NCBI GenBank assembly: GCA_031284665.1
Contig: JAITXR010000149.1
Location: 1 to 7,024, forward strand
DNA length: 7,024 nt
Reading direction: 5' to 3'
Source: Paludibacter sp.
GTDB taxonomy: Bacteria > Bacteroidota > Bacteroidia > Bacteroidales > Paludibacteraceae
This document shows positions 1 to 4,094 of this stretch, one piece after another. Below the pieces are notes generated by a model that was not told the DNA's origin, ran no database searches, and saw nothing but the letters and a program-made list of their open reading frames with translations. Both the position numbers and the translations under genes were made by a program. Numbering within the stretch: the first letter of the stretch is position 1; each line of letters opens with the position of its first letter.

Positions 1-38
1 ATAAGATGCCAGCTTCGGTAGTGCTGTCCGTAATTTTT

Positions 39-71
39 AACTCTGTTAGGGTTTGAAACCCTAACAGAGTT
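39..71. repeat. Perfect inverted repeat, 16-bp arms (REP-like or hairpin)
   Basis: The left arm AACTCTGTTAGGGTTT (39-54) and its exact reverse complement (56-71) flank a single G at 55; all 16 pairs match. As RNA this would fold into a strong hairpin with a TTTGAAA loop region. Neither side has a T-tract directly after the stem (the plus-strand right flank is GTTATTAG; the minus-strand 3' flank is AAAAATTAC), so a classical intrinsic terminator is not supported, though the hairpin could still protect or end the rnz transcript. From memory, similar CCCTAACAG-type palindromes recur between genes in Bacteroidetes genomes, which would make this an interspersed REP-like element; that needs a genome-wide count. 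Confidence 0.75.
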
Positions 72-163
72 GTTATTAGCGCATTAGCGGCATTTTGTTT
101 TCCCAATTTCTTGTAACAAAAAGATGGTATAAAACGAACAAATTCTTTGTCGCTGTGCAATGC

Positions 164-187
164 AGAGACGCGATTAATCGCGTCTCT
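164..187. repeat. 24-bp perfect palindrome abutting the rnz stop codon
   Basis: AGAGACGCGATT (164-175) is followed directly by its reverse complement (176-187), with no spacer. Skipping one mismatched pair (163/188), the G-C pair 162/189 also matches, so the ancestral element was probably slightly longer. It begins 4 nt beyond the TAA of rnz (192-194 on the plus-strand map). No T-run follows on the minus strand, so it is not a textbook terminator. GAGACGCGATT-type palindromes ending in CGTCTCTAC are, as far as I recall, abundant dispersed repeats in several Bacteroidetes and cyanobacteria; I therefore read it as an interspersed palindrome that may also act as a 3' hairpin for rnz. Confidence 0.75.
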
Positions 188-191
188 ACGT

Positions 192-1106
192 TTAAAATTC
201 ATAAATTTTCATATCTTCGCCTAAAATGGTGTTGGCAAATACTGCTTGGGCTTGGGCGAGGAGTTCGCTTTTGCTGTTGTAACGCGCCGAATAATGCCCT
301 ATGATTAACTGTTTTACATTTGCTTGCAGTGCGATTGTGGCGGCTTGCCCGGCTGTGGAATGGCAGGTTAGCGTGGCTCGTGATTTGTCTTGGTCGGCAA
401 AAGTTGCTTCGTGATACAATAAATCCACGCCCTGAACGAGTTCCACAAGTTTTTTTTGATATGCAGTATCGGCGCAATACGCAAAGCGCACCGGAGGAGC
501 AGGCGGTTTGGTAAGTAATTGATTTTCGATGATTTTACCATCCTCGCTTGTGAAATCACTGCCTTGTTTAATTTTCAGAAATTGACTGACCGGAATTTTG
601 TAAAAGGCAAGCATATCGGGCAATAAATGCCTGTCCTTCGGCTTTTCGACAAACAGAAATCCTGCGCAAGGCACTTTGTGATTTAGCGGCAGCGAATATA
701 CATCCACCGAATGGTCGCTATGAATTAGGGAATAAGTTTTGGTATCAAAATGATGAAAAATGACTTTAAACGGCATTTCGTGGCAATGAAAATCAATCAA
801 AGGTTTCATTAATTGCTCAAAAGGCGCGGGGGCGTGAATGTGCAGGTCGGCAGTGCGGTTGAGCATCGCGAAACTTGTAATCAGCCCAATAGTCCCGAAA
901 CAATGGTCGCCGTGCAGGTGCGAAATAAAAATATGTCCCAGCCGCAAAGTCCGAAGTTGCATTTGCCGCATACGGATTTGTGTGCCTTCGCCGCAGTCGA
1001 TAAGATATTGTTTCCCACGCATTTCGAGTAATTGCGATGATGGGAAATGCTGCTTTGTGGGTAACGCCGAGCCACAGCCAAGAATGGTGAGTTTATTTTG
1101 TGCCAA
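192..1106 (-). CDS. rnz: Ribonuclease Z (tRNA 3' endonuclease)
   Basis: RNase Z is a cytoplasmic zinc endonuclease of the metallo-beta-lactamase fold that removes 3' trailers from tRNA precursors. Using numbering from the longer possible start at 1148 (318 aa), the signature HLHGDH lies at 77-82, with further metal or active-site positions visible as H157 (NHKVP), D227 (CADTAY), H246 (YHEATF), H263 (CHSTA) and H285 (GHYSARY). The N-terminal LTILGCGSALPT is typical of the family. Two in-frame starts exist, both TTG: 1148 and 1106. I choose 1106 (MAQNKLTILGCG, 304 aa), because that length fits the short bacterial form and because a TAATTTTG promoter-like box overlaps the 1148 codon. No Shine-Dalgarno motif is visible. 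It is divergent from murB and single on its strand here. Function is secure; the exact start is not. Confidence 0.95.
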   Translation of the reverse strand: MAQNKLTILGCGSALPTKQHFPSSQLLEMRGKQYLIDCGEGTQIRMRQMQLRTLRLGHIFISHLHGDHCFGTIGLITSFAMLNRTADLHIHAPAPFEQLMKPLIDFHCHEMPFKVIFHHFDTKTYSLIHSDHSVDVYSLPLNHKVPCAGFLFVEKPKDRHLLPDMLAFYKIPVSQFLKIKQGSDFTSEDGKIIENQLLTKPPAPPVRFAYCADTAYQKKLVELVQGVDLLYHEATFADQDKSRATLTCHSTAGQAATIALQANVKQLIIGHYSARYNSKSELLAQAQAVFANTILGEDMKIYEF

Positions 1107-1144
1107 AGTTAAAAATATAAAATTACGGATGTTAAAAACGAGCA

Positions 1145-1153
1145 ACAAAATTA
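1145..1153 (-). promoter_or_regulatory. Putative Bacteroidetes -7 box for rnz
   Basis: Read on the minus strand this is TAATTTTGT, an exact match to the Bacteroidetes consensus TAnnTTTGY. Transcription would begin near 1139-1141, about 33 nt before the TTG at 1106. No TTTG box is found about 20 nt upstream, so only half of the promoter is supported. Its overlap with the upstream TTG at 1148 argues for the shorter rnz start. Confidence 0.4.
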
Positions 1154-1196
1154 CAAAAAAAGATTATACATTCTGCATTTATTCATTGTTTTCAAT

Positions 1197-1205
1197 TACT
1201 TTTGC
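1197..1205 (+). promoter_or_regulatory. Putative Bacteroidetes -7 box for murB
   Basis: TACTTTTGC matches TAnnTTTGY exactly. Transcription would start around 1210-1212, giving a leader of under 20 nt before the TTG start of murB at 1228. The upstream -33 element is weak: TTCTG at 1171-1175, 21 nt away, is the nearest candidate. Confidence 0.45.
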
Positions 1206-1227
1206 AATCAAATAAAAAATTTTTCTC

Positions 1228-2241
1228 TTGATATTAAAACAAAACATATCGCTGTTGCCTTACAATACTTTCGGAATTGATGTAAAGGCTGATTATTTGC
1301 TCGAATTTTTCTCTGTGGAGGATTTACAGCAATCGCTGGCATCGGATATTGTGAACGGCAAACGGATATTGGCAGTGGGCTGTGGAAGTAATTTGCTGTT
1401 TGTCAGCGATTTTAAGGGGATAATACTTCATTCGAAAATTAATTTTATAACTGTTGTTGACCAAAGCGATGAATTTGTGTTTTTGGAAGTTGGCAGTGGC
1501 GTTGTGTGGGACGATTTTGTGCAATTCTGTGTTGATAATAATTATTATGGAGCGGAAAATCTGTCGTTAATTCCGGGGCAAACGGGTGCCGCTACTGTTC
1601 AGAATATTGGGGCTTATGGGGTTGAAATACAATCGCTTGTCGAAATGGTTAAGGCACTTGAAGTTGTAAGCGGAGTGCCACGATGTTTTACAAATAGCGA
1701 GTGTCGCTACGATTATCGCAACAGTATTTTTAAGAACGAGGCAAAGGATAAATTTATTATTACTTCTACGGTTTTCAAATTGAGTAAGATTGAGAATTAT
1801 TCGCTTGATTATCAGCAATTCAAAAGCGAAGTTGAAAAGCGGGGAACGCTTAGTTTGCAAAATGTGCGCAATACAATTATTGAAATTCGGCAGCAGAAAT
1901 TACCCGACACAACGATTTTGGGCAATGCAGGCAGTTTTTTTAAAAATCCATATTGTTCGCGCTCGCAATTTGAAGTTTTGAAACGTCAATATGCTAAAAT
2001 TCCGTTCTATCCTGTTGATAATGAGTTTGTAAAACTGCCGGCTGCGTGGCTAATCGAGCAAAGTGGCTGCAAAGGAATGATTTTAGGCAATGCGCAAGTT
2101 TACGATAAGCAGGCATTGGTGATAATAAATCGTGGAAATGCAAAAGGAAACGAAGTTGTGGCTCTTGCACAATTTGTGCAACGCGCTGTGTTCGAGAAAT
2201 TTGCAATTCGTTTAGAGCCGGAAGTAAATTATATTGCTTAA
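1228..2241 (+). CDS. murB: UDP-N-acetylenolpyruvoylglucosamine reductase (MurB)
   Basis: MurB is the cytoplasmic FAD enzyme that uses NADPH to reduce UDP-GlcNAc-enolpyruvate to UDP-MurNAc, the second committed step of peptidoglycan synthesis. The 337-aa protein has NISLLPYNTFGI at its N-terminus, FAD-binding GCGSNLL (51-57), PGQTGAATVQNIGAYG (116-131), the YRNSIFK segment (R164), GNAGSFFKNP with the expected catalytic Ser236, PAAWLIEQSGCKG (271-283) and the terminal PEVNYI with Glu332. Length and the YRNSIFK region agree with the longer, E. coli-like class of MurB. The start is TTG: no ATG lies upstream in frame before the promoter-like box, and the family's N-terminus begins only a few residues before NISL. 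There is no Shine-Dalgarno motif. It converges with mltG, sharing 4 nt at the stop codons, so no terminator fits between them. Confidence 0.96.
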   Translation: MILKQNISLLPYNTFGIDVKADYLLEFFSVEDLQQSLASDIVNGKRILAVGCGSNLLFVSDFKGIILHSKINFITVVDQSDEFVFLEVGSGVVWDDFVQFCVDNNYYGAENLSLIPGQTGAATVQNIGAYGVEIQSLVEMVKALEVVSGVPRCFTNSECRYDYRNSIFKNEAKDKFIITSTVFKLSKIENYSLDYQQFKSEVEKRGTLSLQNVRNTIIEIRQQKLPDTTILGNAGSFFKNPYCSRSQFEVLKRQYAKIPFYPVDNEFVKLPAAWLIEQSGCKGMILGNAQVYDKQALVIINRGNAKGNEVVALAQFVQRAVFEKFAIRLEPEVNYIA

Positions 2242-3281
2242 TAAATTTTCTTTTTATTCAGTTCTTTTTGGTAACTTTCGGCAGCAGAATTATGGTCTTT
2301 CAAAGTTGTCGAAAACTTGTGAGTTCCATCAAAACTGTCGGATGCAGCCATAAAAATATAAGTATTATGGTCGTAGTTCAACACCGCATCTATCACTTTT
2401 TTTGAGGCGAGGCGTATCGGTCCCGGAGGCAAACCGATGTTGAGATAAGTGTTGTATGGCGAAGGATGTTGCGTATGCACTTTGAGAATGCGGCGCAACG
2501 AAAAATCACCAACGGCATATTTAACGGTAGGGCAAGCCTGCAATAACATATTTTTGCGTAAGCGATTGATATACAAGCCTGCAATTATCGGATATTCAAA
2601 ATCTTTATTCGTTTCGTCTTCCACTATTGACGCCAAAATACTAACTTCGATGGGCGAAAGAGGAATTTCTGCTGCTTTTTGGCGGCGTTCGTCAGTCCAA
2701 AATTTGTCGTATTCTTTTGTAATTCGCTCAAAAAGTTGCGCCATCGACACATTCCAATAAATTTCGTAAGTATCAGGCAAAAAGGCTGTTAATACTGTTT
2801 CGCCGGTAAATGGTGCGACTAAATCGGCATCGTTGAGAAAAGTGATGATTGTTGCCGAATCGAGCATTAATTGGGCTGACAGGCGACTTGCTAATTGTGG
2901 TTTTAGACGTATATTATTGAAAGTAAGGCGCACCGCTGTTTGCAGACCTTGTTTGAGTTTCAGTACGAGTTGTTTGTTAGTCATTCCGTTGCGAAAAACA
3001 TAATGTCCGGTTTTAACATCCTTAAAATCAAGTTTTTCGACTGCTTTTTTCAAACTTTTCATATCGCGGATTTCCACTTTTTGGCTTAGCAGAGCGAGTA
3101 GAGAATCGACGGTTGTAATGTTTTCGTCAATATTTATAAAGCTATCTTTTTCGTTATTCACAAAAATATTTTGTTTATAAAATGTGCGATAATACGAATA
3201 TGCGGCATTTCCCCCAATTGCTATTACTGCAATGGCTGCAAGGCAAAATGCGATGAGGATGTTTTTTGATTTTTTGGACAT
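2238..3281 (-). CDS. mltG: Endolytic transglycosylase MltG (YceG-like)
   Basis: MltG is an inner-membrane lytic transglycosylase that cuts nascent peptidoglycan strands and is thought to set glycan length as a terminase. The 347-aa protein has a short basic N-terminus, one membrane helix at about 8-30 (NILIAFCLAAIAVIAIGG), an extracytoplasmic LysM-like N-terminal region, and the YceG catalytic domain. The catalytic motif ASIVEDETN places the expected essential glutamate at E221. Other family blocks are LPDTYEIYW (168-176), MLLQACPTVKYAVGD (245-259), PSPYNTYLNIGLPPGPI (273-289) and the C-terminal DGTHKFSTTLKDH. Where I recall an Asp in the LQxDPTV block, this protein has Cys250, a possibly lineage-specific change. 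The start is ATG at 3281 with no Shine-Dalgarno motif. It is the third gene of the minus-strand cluster, 38 nt after the 107-aa membrane gene, and ends inside the murB stop region. Confidence 0.95.
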   Translation of the reverse strand: MSKKSKNILIAFCLAAIAVIAIGGNAAYSYYRTFYKQNIFVNNEKDSFINIDENITTVDSLLALLSQKVEIRDMKSLKKAVEKLDFKDVKTGHYVFRNGMTNKQLVLKLKQGLQTAVRLTFNNIRLKPQLASRLSAQLMLDSATIITFLNDADLVAPFTGETVLTAFLPDTYEIYWNVSMAQLFERITKEYDKFWTDERRQKAAEIPLSPIEVSILASIVEDETNKDFEYPIIAGLYINRLRKNMLLQACPTVKYAVGDFSLRRILKVHTQHPSPYNTYLNIGLPPGPIRLASKKVIDAVLNYDHNTYIFMAASDSFDGTHKFSTTLKDHNSAAESYQKELNKKKIY

Positions 3282-3295
3282 AGTTATAATTTTTT

Positions 3296-3316
3296 AGTGG
3301 AGAACTGAGAGTGGAG
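3296..3316. repeat. Heptamer array AGTGGAG-AACTGAG-AGTGGAG
   Basis: Three head-to-tail 7-nt units lie at 3296-3302, 3303-3309 and 3310-3316; the first and third are identical, the middle one differs at three positions. The array fills most of the gap between the 107-aa gene (stop at 3320) and mltG (start at 3281), ending 3 nt from the former. On the minus strand it reads as CTCCACT and CTCAGTT units just upstream of mltG and would be part of the polycistronic mRNA. The layout resembles the heptanucleotide short tandem repeats known from cyanobacteria; a mobile or slippage origin is inference. Confidence 0.55.
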
Positions 3317-3319
3317 AGT

Positions 3320-3643
3320 TTATTTTTGCCTGAAACTCAGATATAAAATTGTAACAGCATAAATCATTAGACAGACTACCCAAAGGTTGTTGCCGTTGAA
3401 CATTAAATATGCGGCAATGGCAAGTACTATGCTGACTATGAAGACGATAGATTGCTGGCGGCGTTCGATTACCGAGTCGCTGCGATGCCGCACAAAAGTC
3501 AAGACGTGCGAAATTACTACACAAAACGCTCCGAGCGAAAACGCATAGGGAGCAAACGGCAGGTTGGGGATTGCCAAAAATGCACCGACAACTGTCAGGA
3601 TTGCACCTGCGATAAATAATTTTTGATATTCTTTTGCTAACAT
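3320..3643 (-). CDS. Hypothetical four-helix membrane protein (107 aa)
   Basis: I do not recognise a named family. From the ATG at 3643 the 107-aa product begins MLAKEYQKLFIAG and shows four hydrophobic helices at about 8-26, 32-52, 64-83 and 86-103, with a charged loop RHRSDSVIERRQQ (52-64) between helices two and three and a short basic tail SFRQK. No catalytic motif or signal peptidase site is visible. A longer in-frame reading upstream to 3775 runs antisense-free but through the whole end of the FtsB/DivIC-type gene in another frame and is rejected; the 3643 start leaves a 4-nt gap after that gene, typical of coupled translation. Its position between a divisome gene and mltG suggests an envelope role, which is inference only. 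Confidence 0.8.
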   Translation of the reverse strand: MLAKEYQKLFIAGAILTVVGAFLAIPNLPFAPYAFSLGAFCVVISHVLTFVRHRSDSVIERRQQSIVFIVSIVLAIAAYLMFNGNNLWVVCLMIYAVTILYLSFRQK

Positions 3644-3647
3644 AATT

Positions 3648-3932
3648 CTATTCGTGAAATAAATAAATATCTTCGCCTGTGCGTTGCATACGGTAGTGTT
3701 CGCGGGCAAAGCGTTCCAAAAAGAGCGGGTCGGTTTGGAGGCGATTGATGGTGTCTTTTTTACATTCTGTTTCAAAGCGGATGCTATTTAATTCGCTACG
3801 GCAATCGGCAAGTTTTTTGTTGATGCTTATGCGTTCCGGAATGGTGTGCCGCGCTAAAAAAAATGCCATAACAGCAAAAATCACTATTGTTATAGTGTAT
3901 TTGTTGAATAATAATTTAATTAGAATTTTCAT
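3648..3932 (-). CDS. FtsB/DivIC-family septum formation initiator
   Basis: These small bitopic proteins form the FtsB(DivIC)-FtsL-FtsQ(DivIB) subcomplex that links early and late division proteins and activates septal peptidoglycan synthesis. From the ATG at 3932 the product is 94 aa: a short basic cytoplasmic tail (MKILIKLLFNK), one membrane helix at about 11-28, a heptad-like coiled-coil stretch at about 33-65 (ISINKKLADCRSELNSIRFE), then the family hallmark FAREHYRM (75-82) followed by GEDIYLF. Length is normal for Bacteroidetes members. An upstream in-frame ATG at 3998 would add 22 polar residues, but that codon lies in a heptamer repeat array, so 3932 is preferred. It is the first gene of the minus-strand cluster. 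FtsB and DivIC cannot be told apart here, hence no symbol. Confidence 0.88.
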   Translation of the reverse strand: MKILIKLLFNKYTITIVIFAVMAFFLARHTIPERISINKKLADCRSELNSIRFETECKKDTINRLQTDPLFLERFAREHYRMQRTGEDIYLFHE

Positions 3933-3981
3933 TAATTTATAAAGTTTTTGAGCGGTTTGAATGTTCGGGCTGCGGTTGTTG

Positions 3982-4016
3982 TTTCGTGCATCGTTCATCG
4001 TGTACCTTGCATCGTG
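3982..4016. repeat. Heptamer array of CATCGTG-type units
   Basis: Five consecutive 7-nt units can be laid out: TTTCGTG (3982), CATCGTT (3989), CATCGTG (3996), TACCTTG (4003) and CATCGTG (4010). The two perfect units and the one-mismatch unit keep exact 7-nt phase, with the degenerate unit holding the register. On the minus strand the array lies in the predicted leader of the FtsB/DivIC-type gene and supplies an extra ATG (3998) in frame with it. The array has no relation in sequence to the AGTGGAG array upstream of mltG but shares its 7-nt period and intergenic setting. Confidence 0.6.
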
Positions 4017-4042
4017 TCCCTATTTCCAATTTTTCAATTGAT

Positions 4043-4075
4043 TTTGCAAATGTAAAAAATAAATTGTACATTTGC
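4043..4075 (+). promoter_or_regulatory. Bacteroidetes-type promoter for the SNF2 gene
   Basis: A -33 element TTTG (4043-4046) stands 20 nt from the -7 element TACATTTGC (4067-4075), which matches TAnnTTTGY exactly; both spacing and sequence fit the Bacteroidetes housekeeping sigma consensus. Transcription should begin near 4080, about 15 nt before the ATG at 4095. The promoter is built from the same inverted repeat as the opposing promoter. Confidence 0.7.
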
Positions 4076-4078
4076 AAA
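4046..4078 (-). promoter_or_regulatory. Opposing Bacteroidetes-type promoter for the division cluster
   Basis: On the minus strand TTTG (4078-4075) is followed after 20 nt by TACATTTGC (4054-4046), the mirror image of the plus-strand promoter. Transcription should begin near 4040 and run through about 108 nt of leader, including the CATCGTG array, before the ATG at 3932. Each -33 box overlaps the last bases of the other promoter's -7 box, so RNA polymerase cannot occupy both at once. Confidence 0.65.
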
Positions 4079-4094
4079 TTTGTATTAAAATAAA

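Noticed and set aside
1..60. Possible end or beginning of a further gene at the left edge (a minus-strand frame reads LKITDSTTEAGIL)
   Set aside because: The stretch is very short, has no start codon in frame, and runs through the palindrome; nothing in it can be assigned.
39..71. Intrinsic terminator for rnz
   Set aside because: The stem is strong, but the minus-strand 3' flank is A-rich rather than a T-tract, and it lies over 120 nt past the stop codon.
95..304. 69-aa plus-strand frame overlapping the palindrome and the rnz 3' end
   Set aside because: It spans a dispersed palindrome and is antisense to conserved rnz sequence; no family features.
3644..3775. N-terminal extension of the 107-aa membrane protein (start at 3775)
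   Set aside because: The added residues overlap the FtsB/DivIC-type coding sequence in another frame and have no membrane or family character; the 3643 ATG gives a compact, coupled start.
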